Made by a program: the position numbers and the translations under genes. Of a stretch of 64,000 nucleotides of DNA, positions 1 through 7,529 are shown piece by piece (position 1 is the first letter of the stretch; each line of letters starts with the position of its first letter). Source of the stretch: Fen-999 sp044220545 (GTDB lineage Bacteria; Pseudomonadota; Gammaproteobacteria; Burkholderiales; Rhodocyclaceae); the NCBI GenBank assembly GCA_044220545.1, contig JBGAQX010000021.1, forward strand, positions 1 to 64,000, given 5' to 3'. A model generated the notes under the pieces. That model was not told the origin of the DNA, searched no databases, and saw only the letters and a program-made list of their open reading frames with translations.

Positions 1-198
1 GGTGGTGGCGATCACGTCGCCGGCCTTGCCACCGATCTGCTTGAACCAGCCCTGGCTGTGGCCGTAGGCGGCCAGCGCGAGGAGGAACAATGCGGCGAGC
101 ACCGCGTACAGCACCGAAGTCTTCCAGGACGAGGGCTTGGTTTCCTTGGTCTCGGCGCGGGACATCGGCATCCCTTGTTCAGTCATTTGTGCTTCCAT
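1..198 (-). CDS. N-terminal part of an unknown single-pass membrane protein, cut by the left edge
   Basis: Sixty-six codons are visible before the window ends. The ATG at 198 follows a GGGAG ribosome site seven bases away. The protein starts with a polar stretch of about 25 residues (MEAQMTEQGM...), then has a hydrophobic segment at roughly residues 30-46 (VLYAVLAALFLLALAAYG), so it looks like an N-in anchored protein with its bulk outside the cytoplasm. It lies downstream of the sulfur-globule-like gene on the same strand, separated by two strong hairpins. No family can be recognised from this fragment. Confidence 0.6.
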   Translation of the reverse strand, partial: MEAQMTEQGMPMSRAETKETKPSSWKTSVLYAVLAALFLLALAAYGHSQGWFKQIGGKAGDVIATT

Positions 199-240
199 TG
201 TGTGTCTCCCAGTGATCAGGAAAGAACGTCGGCGACTCGA

Positions 241-296
241 CGGGAGCGCCTAGCGGCCGGCGCTCCCGCCTGTCTGTCACCTGCCGAGGCAGGTGA
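241..296 (-). terminator. Two strong GC-rich hairpins just after the sulfur-globule-like gene
   Basis: Perfect inverted repeats lie at 241-250/259-268 (10-bp stem, 8-base loop) and 277-285/288-296 (9-bp stem, 2-base loop). They sit between the stop of the glycine-rich gene (304) and the next gene in the same direction (198). Neither has a clear T-run, so they may be mRNA 3' stabilisers or a processing/attenuation point rather than a classic intrinsic terminator. Confidence 0.45.
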
Positions 297-303
297 TTGG
301 CGA

Positions 304-693
304 TTACCAGCCGTTGTAGCCGTTGCCGCCGTTGTAGCGGTTGTTGCCCCAGCCATTGCCGTTGCCATTGCCCCAGCCGTCGCCATCACCGCTCATGTCG
401 CCGCCCATGTTGAAGCCGAAGTTACCGCGAGCACGGCCATTGCCACGGGCATTGCCATTGCCGCGGCCGTAGCCGGAGCCATAACCGTCGCCACGACCGT
501 AGCCGTTGCCATCGCCCCAGCCGTTGTTGTAATACGGGCGATTGCCGTAGTAGCCGGGGCCGGGGCCATAGGCCGCCGGGCCGCCGTACTGGGGGCCATT
601 CACTTGCTGTTGCGGGGCGTTCTGCTGCGCGAAGGCCAGGCTGCTGGCGGCAACGGCCATAGAGATGGCCAGAACTTTGATCGCTGTTTTCAT
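304..693 (-). CDS. Secreted glycine/asparagine-rich protein resembling sulfur globule proteins
   Basis: The 129-residue product begins with a clear Sec signal peptide (MKTAIKVLAISMAVAASSLAFA, cut before QQ). A Gln/Pro-rich stretch and a low-complexity Gly/Tyr/Asn region (GYGRGDGYGSGYGRGN) follow, ending in GWGN and NGYNGW repeats. This composition and size match the small envelope proteins that coat periplasmic sulfur globules in sulfide oxidisers (CV1/SgpA type). The start has an AGGAAG ribosome site. A module reading NFGFNMGGDM...GWGN recurs twice in the glycine-rich gene at 37985. The flavocytochrome sulfide dehydrogenase at 10000 supports a sulfur role. Low-complexity proteins are easy to misassign, so the function is inferred. 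Confidence 0.6.
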   Translation of the reverse strand: MKTAIKVLAISMAVAASSLAFAQQNAPQQQVNGPQYGGPAAYGPGPGYYGNRPYYNNGWGDGNGYGRGDGYGSGYGRGNGNARGNGRARGNFGFNMGGDMSGDGDGWGNGNGNGWGNNRYNGGNGYNGW

Positions 694-962
694 TTCACAC
701 TTCCTCCAAGGGTTGATCGTCTATGAGCTTCAAGTAGCCATGTGATCAGCGTTTGCTTTGTGAAACTAGGCCAGTGAAAGTGGTTTTCTCCACCGGACCG
801 AAGCGCCGCCAAATACGCATTAGCAGTCGCTAATATAGAGCATAAGCTGGTTCGTATATGGGAATATTCTGATATTTTCCTCGAAGAAACTTATGGCCGG
901 ACCTCGTCTCCACTCCTGGCCACGGTCTTGAGTAGCACTGGCGGTCGCCTATTGTGCCAGTC

Positions 963-1493
963 TCAGCGGCTGGCCGGGCCGATTGGCCGGGTCTGCCAAG
1001 GCGGAAACGTGTCTCGGCCGGCCCACAAGCCAAGCCGATGAATCTTTGCCTGGAACTCCGCCTGCTGGTAGTTGCCGATCTCCTCCGTCGTCCAGGTACC
1101 GGCGCTGTGCGGCGCCCACCAGGCCAGACCGGCTTTGACCTGTTCCAGGCCGACGTCGACCTCTCGCGGGCAAGACGGTACATGACAACCTGCGGCCGCC
1201 ACCATGACCTTGGCGAAAAGGGCATCGCCACGGACGGCCGCCTTCGACTCGACGCGTACTTCGCGCCCGGACGCCAGGGCTCCCAGGTTCTGCTGGGCGC
1301 GACCGCCGAAGCGATGCGAGTGGCCCGGCGCCTCAATTCCCGCAATGCGGACGGTGAATTGCACATGACTGCGGCCGTCGACAATCTTTAGCGTGTCGCC
1401 GCCGGTCACGGCCGTGACTCGTCCCATGAGCGTATCGGCCATGACGGCGGGTGCGATCACTGCTAGAAGCCAGGCTATCGAGCGCCTTGCCAT
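963..1493 (-). CDS. Secreted staphylococcal-nuclease-fold protein, probably degenerate
   Basis: The 176-residue product has a signal peptide (MARRSIAWLLAVIAPAVMA) followed by an OB-fold of the SNase/thermonuclease family: GGDTLKIVDG near the start, then VRIAGIEAPG where active enzymes read R-x-x-x-I-D-T-P-E. The catalytic Asp is Glu, the general-base Glu is Gly, and the second catalytic Arg (normally YGR) is replaced in RGDALFAKV. A metal-dependent nuclease activity is therefore doubtful, and the protein may only bind a ligand or be decaying. The ATG at 1493 is chosen because it starts the signal peptide; a TTG at 1514 would overlap the upstream gene. It lies 4 bases after the PatB-type lyase gene and may be co-transcribed with it. 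Confidence 0.7.
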   Translation of the reverse strand: MARRSIAWLLAVIAPAVMADTLMGRVTAVTGGDTLKIVDGRSHVQFTVRIAGIEAPGHSHRFGGRAQQNLGALASGREVRVESKAAVRGDALFAKVMVAAAGCHVPSCPREVDVGLEQVKAGLAWWAPHSAGTWTTEEIGNYQQAEFQAKIHRLGLWAGRDTFPPWQTRPIGPASR

Positions 1494-1497
1494 CCGC

Positions 1498-2682
1498 TTA
1501 TCCGGTTCGGTCAAGCCGCTTGCCCAATGCGGTGCGCATGCGCTCCAGCGCGGTGCTCAGCGTGGTTCGCGGGCAGCCGAAGTTGAGGCGGACAAACTGT
1601 CGGTAATCGTCGTTCGGGCCAAAATCGGCACCACCGGACAACCCCACCCCAGCGGCTTCGAAGAAACGTCGTGGCTCGTCGAGACCGGTTTCCGTGGCGT
1701 CGATCCAGGCCAGGTAGGTGGCCTCGACCGGCGCCAGGCGCAGCCCCGGCATCGCCGCCACCGCGGCGGCCACCCGGTCCCGATTGCCGCGCAGGTACTC
1801 GATCAGCGCCGCATGCCAGTCGGCGCAATCGCGCAACGCGGCCTCGCAGGCGACCAGGCCGAGCGTGTTCACGTGCGGCACGATGCCGCTCATGGCGCGC
1901 TGGAAGTCATGTCGCAGGCCTTGGTCGGGGATGACGGCGAAGGCACAGCCGAGGCCGGGGATGTTGAACGTCTTGGAAGGAGCCATCAGGGTGATGCTGC
2001 GCCGGCTCGCCTCCTTGCCCAGCATGGCAAATGGTCGATGGCGGCGCGGTCCCAGAACGAGGTCACAATGAATCTCGTCGGAGCAGACAATCAGATCGTG
2101 ACGCTCGGCCAGGTCGGCGACGCTTTGCAACTCCTGATCGTTCCATGCGCGGCCGACCGGGTTATGCGGATGGCAAAGCAGCAGGAGCCGTGTCGTCGGT
2201 TCCAGCGCCGCCGCCAGGGCGTCGAAGTCCCATGCCCATCGATCATCACACCGGGCCAGCGGCACGGTGGCCAGATGCCGGCCGGACAGGACAGGTGCGG
2301 ACAGAAAAGGGGGATAGACCGGTGTCGCCGTGACGACATCGCCGTCCACCGTCCGGCAGGCGACATTGAGTCCGGTCACCAGACCGGGCAGCCAGACGAG
2401 CCATTCCGCCTCGACAGGCCACTGGTACCGGCGGTCCAGATAGTCTCGTACCGTGTCCACCAGCGCGGGCCACGGCTGGCCATAACCGAATACGCCATGG
2501 GCGACCCGCTGTCGCAGGGCCTCGATGATCGCTGGCGGCGCGGCGAAGTCCATGTCCGCGACCCAGAGCGGAATCACGTCGCGGTCGGCATAGCGGTTCC
2601 ATTTGAGGCTGTCGGGGAAGGGGGCCGCCCGACGGTCGATGACCGCGTCGAAATCCCAATGGGCAGCCGGCGGGTTGTCCAT
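1498..2682 (-). CDS. PatB/MalY-type PLP-dependent C-S lyase (cystathionine beta-lyase family)
   Basis: The 394-residue enzyme is a fold-type I aminotransferase-like protein. Family marks are the N-terminal KWNRYADRDVIPLWVADMDF region, the CHPHNPVGRAW substrate/PLP segment, SDEIHCDL, and the PLP lysine in APSKTFNIPG. Members cleave cystathionine or cysteine conjugates to give homocysteine or a thiol plus pyruvate and ammonia, and can release H2S from cysteine. The ATG at 2682 starts the conserved domain (MDNPPAAHWDFD). It lies 29 bases after the small cytochrome c gene on the same strand. Whether it is a methionine-pathway or a desulfhydrase enzyme cannot be told from sequence. Confidence 0.85.
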   Translation of the reverse strand: MDNPPAAHWDFDAVIDRRAAPFPDSLKWNRYADRDVIPLWVADMDFAAPPAIIEALRQRVAHGVFGYGQPWPALVDTVRDYLDRRYQWPVEAEWLVWLPGLVTGLNVACRTVDGDVVTATPVYPPFLSAPVLSGRHLATVPLARCDDRWAWDFDALAAALEPTTRLLLLCHPHNPVGRAWNDQELQSVADLAERHDLIVCSDEIHCDLVLGPRRHRPFAMLGKEASRRSITLMAPSKTFNIPGLGCAFAVIPDQGLRHDFQRAMSGIVPHVNTLGLVACEAALRDCADWHAALIEYLRGNRDRVAAAVAAMPGLRLAPVEATYLAWIDATETGLDEPRRFFEAAGVGLSGGADFGPNDDYRQFVRLNFGCPRTTLSTALERMRTALGKRLDRTG

Positions 2683-2711
2683 GGCGCGGATCGGCGCGAG
2701 GTTTCTTCGCC

Positions 2712-3050
2712 TCAGTATCCGGCTGGCGGCGGAAAACGATAGTAGCGGCGGTTCAGATAGACGCTGACGGCTTCGATGTCGTTGTCGCTCCAGCCGAGGC
2801 TGGCGTTGGCCTGCCAGATACGCACCTGCTCGACCAGACCCCGCCAGTTCGTGGCCTGCTTCTTGTCGCGCCAGTGGGCTTCGGTCGTGTGGCAGGCGAT
2901 GCAGTGAGTGTCGTACAACAGGGTGCCCCGGTCCTCGCCGCCGGCCTCGACGCTGGCCGGCGCTCCGGCCGCGACAAGCAGGCAGGCCAGTGCGGTACGC
3001 GGAACCGCGCTGAATTTTTCCCGCGACTTGAGGGCGCGTGCTTGGAACAT
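2712..3050 (-). CDS. Small monoheme periplasmic cytochrome c
   Basis: The 112-residue product has an N-terminal signal segment (TALACLLVAAGAPASVEA) and one heme-binding motif CIACH near residue 50. A C-terminal WSDNDIEAVSVYLNRRYYRF segment is typical of class I cytochrome helices. The start at 3050 has a GGGAG site five bases upstream. No Met axial ligand can be placed with confidence in the conserved C-terminal loop, so the distal ligand is uncertain. It probably shuttles electrons in the periplasm. The neighbouring lyase gives no firm partner. Confidence 0.75.
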   Translation of the reverse strand: MFQARALKSREKFSAVPRTALACLLVAAGAPASVEAGGEDRGTLLYDTHCIACHTTEAHWRDKKQATNWRGLVEQVRIWQANASLGWSDNDIEAVSVYLNRRYYRFPPPAGY

Positions 3051-3178
3051 GGTGACTCCCGCTGGTGATGGCTTGCCGTCGATGATACCCCGCCGTTTGC
3101 CCTGATACAGGGCCGGAAAGCACGGAAGTTTGTTATTCTTGCTCATTCCAAGTCGCCCCTTGCCCCATTTCGTCGCCA

Positions 3179-3883
3179 ATGCCAGACAGACCGATACTCC
3201 TGATTCAGTGCCCGTCCTGTCTGCATGAGAATTCCCCCGGCGAGCACTTCTGCGCGGTTTGCGGGGTGCCCCTTCATCTGAAGCCGTGTCCCAAATGCGG
3301 CAAGGTCGATGATGCCGCGGCCAAGACCTGTTCGGCTTGCGGCGCGACTTTTCCGGTGCTTGCCCAGAGTCAATACGTGCTGTCCGACGATGTTCGACTT
3401 CCCGCTTCGGACGATGTGGCACGGCACCCTGAGGTGCCGCCAGCTCCGTCTCCTTCGGCAAATCGCGCCTGGCCGCTGATCATCGTTGCGCTGGTCGCCG
3501 GCGGAATTCCCTTCCTGTGGATGTATCGCGCCAACATGCCCCTGCCCAAGGCATGGCAGGTACCGGGACAGAATGCGGCCGGCAGCGCGGTGGCGCCGGC
3601 TTCCTTGCCGAGTGTCGCCGCGCCGCCGACGGCATCGGCTGTTGGTGGTGACGCGACATCCGCCGCCAAGGCGACTCCAGCCGATCAGGTTCATCCGGCC
3701 GACGAGACGAAGACGGCCCAACCAGGCACCGTGGTAGCCGCTCGCCGGCCGCTCGTCAAGCCCGTTGCCAAGCCTGCCGCGAAACCCGTTCCGGTCGGAC
3801 AGACGGGGCAGCCAGGGCCGTGTACGGAAGGCCTCGCCGCCCTCGACTTGTGCGATCCGAACCGGCAATCCGCCGGCAAGTGA
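3179..3883 (+). CDS. Double zinc-ribbon membrane protein of unknown function
   Basis: The 234-residue protein begins with two treble-clef/zinc-ribbon units: CPSC...CAVC (residues about 11-32) and CPKC...CSAC (about 40-56). A linker, one transmembrane helix (WPLIIVALVAGGIPFLWMY, about residues 97-115) and a Pro/Ala/Lys-rich tail follow, ending in a short Cys-containing segment (GPCTEGLAALDLCDPNRQ). Similar cytoplasmic zinc ribbons anchored in the membrane are often regulators, but this one is not identified. It converges on the kinase gene 25 bases downstream. Confidence 0.65.
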   Translation: MPDRPILLIQCPSCLHENSPGEHFCAVCGVPLHLKPCPKCGKVDDAAAKTCSACGATFPVLAQSQYVLSDDVRLPASDDVARHPEVPPAPSPSANRAWPLIIVALVAGGIPFLWMYRANMPLPKAWQVPGQNAAGSAVAPASLPSVAAPPTASAVGGDATSAAKATPADQVHPADETKTAQPGTVVAARRPLVKPVAKPAAKPVPVGQTGQPGPCTEGLAALDLCDPNRQSAGK

Positions 3884-3907
3884 GTCGGCGGTTGGTGGGC
3901 TGAACGG

Positions 3908-4870
3908 CTAGCTGCCCGGCCCGGTCTTGGGTACCCGGGGGATGTCGAACCAGCTCGGATCGACCAGATCGAGCAGCTCGCCCTGCATCACCTTCTGTAC
4001 CGCAAACACGCTCTGCGGCCGTTCGTCGACGTTCAGTCTCATGCACCAGTCGATCAGTTCCAGCAGTTGCGCGGAGTAGCGCTTCAACCAACGGCGCTCG
4101 GCGCGCTCCAGCCCATCGTGGGCGAGCCGCAGGTTGGCGGCCAGCGGCGGCCGGCCCGCCAGACAGGAATAGAGCGTGGCGCCAATCGAATAAATGTCGG
4201 TCCATGGCCCCAGTGGCTGTCCGGAATTCTCCTGTTCCGGCGCCGCGAATCCCGGCGTGTAGACGGTGCCATGGACAGGGCTGTCGCCCCCGAGACCCTG
4301 GCGACTCGCGCCGAAATCGATCAGCACGGGCTGGCCGTTGTTACGCAGGTAGATGTTGGCCGGCTTGATGTCGAGATGCAGCAGTTTCTGCTTGTGCACT
4401 TCGCGCAGGCCGCTGAGCAGCGGCACGAACAGATTGCGCAGATGCTCTTCCTTGATCGATTCGCCGCGTTCCTGGAACCTGCGAACGATCTCCTGCAGGT
4501 TGTGACCGGTCTCGTAGCGCATCACCATGTAGGCGGTCTGGTTGGCGCGAAAGAAGTTCAGCACCTTCACCACGTTGGGGTGGTCGATGTGCGCGAGGAT
4601 GCGGCCTTCCTCGAAAAAGGCCTTCAAACCGTGGTTGAAGGCCACGCGGTCCTCTTCGGCGACCACGGAGAGCGGACTGTCGCCGATCCGGCGCGCCAGT
4701 CTGGCCGGCAGGTACTCCTTGATGGCGACTGATGTGCCGGCCTCGTCATGGGCCAGATAGACCATCGAAAAACCGCCCATCGAGAGCTTGCGCTCGATGC
4801 GGTAGCCTTCGAGCTGAAAGCCCGGCGGTAGCGGCTGGTTGCCTGGCGCGTCCGGGGTGGCCGTGGTCAT
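3908..4870 (-). CDS. Eukaryotic-type Ser/Thr protein kinase
   Basis: The 320-residue protein is a complete Hanks-type kinase domain without a transmembrane helix or extracellular sensor. Visible motifs are the glycine loop MGGFSMVYLA, the ATP lysine in VAIKEYLP, the catalytic loop HLDIKPANI (a non-RD kinase, Leu in place of Arg), the Mg-binding LIDFGASR, and the AAPEQ activation-segment end. The activation loop is short and rich in Gly/Ser/Thr, which suits autophosphorylation. It follows the FeoB-like gene by 28 bases in the same direction and is likely the last gene of the TonB-FeoB-kinase operon, so its target may be in iron transport. That link is inferred from position only. Confidence 0.88.
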   Translation of the reverse strand: MTTATPDAPGNQPLPPGFQLEGYRIERKLSMGGFSMVYLAHDEAGTSVAIKEYLPARLARRIGDSPLSVVAEEDRVAFNHGLKAFFEEGRILAHIDHPNVVKVLNFFRANQTAYMVMRYETGHNLQEIVRRFQERGESIKEEHLRNLFVPLLSGLREVHKQKLLHLDIKPANIYLRNNGQPVLIDFGASRQGLGGDSPVHGTVYTPGFAAPEQENSGQPLGPWTDIYSIGATLYSCLAGRPPLAANLRLAHDGLERAERRWLKRYSAQLLELIDWCMRLNVDERPQSVFAVQKVMQGELLDLVDPSWFDIPRVPKTGPGS

Positions 4871-4898
4871 CGAGGTTTTTCCACCATAACCGGGAATG

Positions 4899-6959
4899 CT
4901 AAAACACTGTATCGACAGCGGCTAGCAGCAGCCGGGTCGCGCCCGCCATCAGCAGCGCCACGCCGACTGAAAGCGCGACGGAGAAGAACGCTTCGCGCCG
5001 ACCCAGAACTCGGAGCATGACCGCGAAGGTCGAGATGCACGGCACATAGAAAGTCAGGAAGATCAGGAAGGTGATGATCTGCGTCCAGTCGAGTATGGGG
5101 ACGATTTCCTGGGTGCCGAGCGCCTGATAGATCATCAGCAACGACAGTTCCTTGCGCAGTACGCCGAACAGGATGGGCACGCCCAGAACGATCGGTAGTC
5201 CCAGCCACCAGGTGGTGATCGGCATCAACAGCGCATTGATGATCGCGTCCGCTCCCCAGTGGCTGAGCAGGGCGAGTACCACGCTGCCGATGACCAGGAG
5301 TGGAGTGACGATGGTGACAATGTCGCTGGTGCGCGCCCAGGTGTTGCGCCACAGCCCCGCCCAGGTGGGCAGCGCGTAGGCCGGGATTTCCTGGATCATG
5401 CCGGGCGCCGCGTCCGAATAGCGCTTGGCCAGCACCTTGCCCAGGACGGCGATGACGACCAGCGTCAGCATGAAGATGGCGAACACCCCGAGGCCGCCAA
5501 GATACTTGCCGCCCAGCGCCAGGATGATGGCCGAGCGCGCCGAGCAGGGTACGAAGGTGATCAGCAGTCCGGCGATGACCCGGTCGCGCCCGGAGGCGGT
5601 GGCCGCGGCGGCGGAAATGGCCGGGACATTGCAGCCCAGGCCGATCAGGAAGGGCACGGCGACGCCGCCATGGAGGCCGATGTAGTGGAAGCCGCGGTCG
5701 ACGACGAAAGCGACGCGATGCATGATCCCCGACTCCTCCAGCGCCACCAGCAGCACCACCAGCGGAATCATGTAGGGGACGACGATGCCGATCAGCCCGA
5801 TCAGGCCATCGATAACGGCATGAGCGACGATGCCGACGGTCGAGTCCGGCTGCCACCGCTGGCTCCATTCGACCAACCGGGCGGAGGTCAGCGAATCGAG
5901 CACGGCACTGACCTCGAAGGTGAAGAAGAGAACCAGCGCAAACACCGCCAGACTGCCGATCAGGCCCCAGCGCGGGTGCAGGAACAACTCGTCGAGCCAG
6001 TGCTTCCAGCCGGCCTCTTCCGGTCCCGTCAGGCCGCTGACGCTTTCCAGCAGCACCGCCGCCCGATGGTGGCGGTCGGCGTGCAGCTCTTCGGACAGTG
6101 GTCGGGGCAGCAGCCTTTCGGCCGCCGCGCGGGCCGAGGTCACCTCGGGCAGCAGGGCAGGGAAATGACTGCCCAGCTCGTGCAGGAAATAGTCGTCGTT
6201 TTCGGCCAGTTGGCAGAGCAGCAGCGGCCTCGGCACCTGGAACGCATCGATGACTTCCGGACGCGCGACGACGGCGTTCAAGGCTTGCAGGCTATCCACC
6301 AAGTGGCGGCTGGGCGGCTGGGGCAACGGGCAGATGCGCTCCCGGGCGGCTTGCACCACGGTGTCGAACAGTGCGCGGATGCCCTTGCCCATGTGGGCCA
6401 CGGTGGGCACCACCGGTACGCCGAGCTTTTCGCTCAGCGCGCGGATGTTGATGAAGATGCCCTTTTCGCGCGCTTCGTCCATACGATTGAGGGCAATGAC
6501 CATCGGCCGGCCGAGCAAGGACAGTTCCATGCTCAGTTCCAGGTCGCGTTCCAGCATGGTGGCATCCATGACCTGGATAAGTACGTCGGGGGCGGGGAAG
6601 GCGGCCACCGGCTGCGCCGATTCGTGGCGGGCGATGGCCGGCCAGCGGTCGCCCCAGAGCAGGTACATCAGCACCACCCGGTCGTGCTCGCGCAGATGGT
6701 GCAGCGATTCGATGTCGGGCAGGTCAACCAGCGAGATCTGGTCGAGGCCGACATCGACCAGGCATTCCTGATAGGCGCCACCGACGCCGGCCAGGCGTTC
6801 GTGCTGTACCGCGGGACTCGATGCCGCCTGAAAAATACTGCTCTTGCCGGTTCGCCGACGACCCACCAGCGCCACACGGGGGCGCCGGGAGCCGCGCAGC
6901 AGCGGACCGCGCAGGGGAACGGTGGTGACGGGCACAGGGTGGTGTCGATGCGTTGTCAT
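4899..6959 (-). CDS. feoB: Divergent FeoB-type Fe(II) transporter
   Basis: The 686-residue protein has an N-terminal GTPase domain and a C-terminal permease with Gate repeats. The permease carries recognisable FeoB signatures (LGCNVPAISAA, then VPCSARSAIILALGG). The G domain keeps a P-loop (GRRRTGKSS at about 33-41) and a G4 motif (NRMD), but the G3 motif reads DLPDIESL instead of DxPG, so the key glycine is lost. No FeoA or FeoC gene is adjacent. Its start codon overlaps the stop of the TonB-like gene (ATGA at 6956-6959), implying translational coupling. It is probably an iron or other metal transporter with altered GTP cycling; metal choice is unproven. Confidence 0.75.
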   Translation of the reverse strand: MTTHRHHPVPVTTVPLRGPLLRGSRRPRVALVGRRRTGKSSIFQAASSPAVQHERLAGVGGAYQECLVDVGLDQISLVDLPDIESLHHLREHDRVVLMYLLWGDRWPAIARHESAQPVAAFPAPDVLIQVMDATMLERDLELSMELSLLGRPMVIALNRMDEAREKGIFINIRALSEKLGVPVVPTVAHMGKGIRALFDTVVQAARERICPLPQPPSRHLVDSLQALNAVVARPEVIDAFQVPRPLLLCQLAENDDYFLHELGSHFPALLPEVTSARAAAERLLPRPLSEELHADRHHRAAVLLESVSGLTGPEEAGWKHWLDELFLHPRWGLIGSLAVFALVLFFTFEVSAVLDSLTSARLVEWSQRWQPDSTVGIVAHAVIDGLIGLIGIVVPYMIPLVVLLVALEESGIMHRVAFVVDRGFHYIGLHGGVAVPFLIGLGCNVPAISAAAATASGRDRVIAGLLITFVPCSARSAIILALGGKYLGGLGVFAIFMLTLVVIAVLGKVLAKRYSDAAPGMIQEIPAYALPTWAGLWRNTWARTSDIVTIVTPLLVIGSVVLALLSHWGADAIINALLMPITTWWLGLPIVLGVPILFGVLRKELSLLMIYQALGTQEIVPILDWTQIITFLIFLTFYVPCISTFAVMLRVLGRREAFFSVALSVGVALLMAGATRLLLAAVDTVF

Positions 6960-7495
6960 GGCTGTAGGCGAAAGACCACGGGCAGGATGAGTTCGGTTCT
7001 GTCCAGGCCCGGCAAGCCACCCATGGCAAATGCGGCGCGCACGGCCGCGCGATCGAGAATAGCATGTCCACTGCTGCGGGCGACCTGCGCGTCGAGTACC
7101 TTGCCATCCGCGGTCAACGTCAGTAGCAACCTGACTTCGCCTTCAATGCCGGCGGCAACCGCCTCGGCGGGGTAGTAGAGATGATTGGCGAGCTTGTGCT
7201 GGGCGGCCAATGTACTCTTGGCAAGGGCCGTCCTCCCGCCGGCCGAGGGCGGGGGGGGCGAAGCGGTCGATGGTGCGGCGGCTGGCCTTGGTGGTTCTGT
7301 ATCGGTGAGCGTGTCCTTGAGCAATGGCTCAACCGGCGGCGGTGCGCGCAAGCGGGCATCGATCATGGCAGGGGTAGGGAATGGACCGCGTGGTGGTTGC
7401 TGGAGCCGGACCGGGAACAGTGCGCCGCCACCGAGCAATGCCGCATGGATGCAGAGCGAAGCGACAAAGGCGAGAAGCAGTCGGCGGGAAGGCAT
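6956..7495 (-). CDS. TonB-family energy transducer
   Basis: The 179-residue protein has one N-terminal helix (LLLAFVASLCIHAALLGGGALF), a Pro-rich periplasmic spacer (PPRPAAAPSTASPPPPS), and a C-terminal TonB domain of which YYPAEAVAAGIEGEVRLLL and the final ELILPVVFRLQP are typical. TonB couples the proton motive force to outer-membrane receptors. ExbB/ExbD and a receptor are not in the window. The 4-bp overlap with the FeoB-like gene suggests that outer- and inner-membrane steps of one metal-uptake route are co-produced. The helix starts right after the ATG at 7495, supporting that start. Confidence 0.82.
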   Translation of the reverse strand: MPSRRLLLAFVASLCIHAALLGGGALFPVRLQQPPRGPFPTPAMIDARLRAPPPVEPLLKDTLTDTEPPRPAAAPSTASPPPPSAGGRTALAKSTLAAQHKLANHLYYPAEAVAAGIEGEVRLLLTLTADGKVLDAQVARSSGHAILDRAAVRAAFAMGGLPGLDRTELILPVVFRLQP

Positions 7496-7529
7496 AATAG
7501 GTGCCAATTCTGCAACAGGGCGAACCGAA

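Noticed and set aside
5259..7175. Plus-strand open frame of 638 codons opposite the FeoB-like gene
   Set aside because: The minus strand encodes a clear FeoB permease. The plus frame is rich in Gln/Arg/Gly and has no domain.
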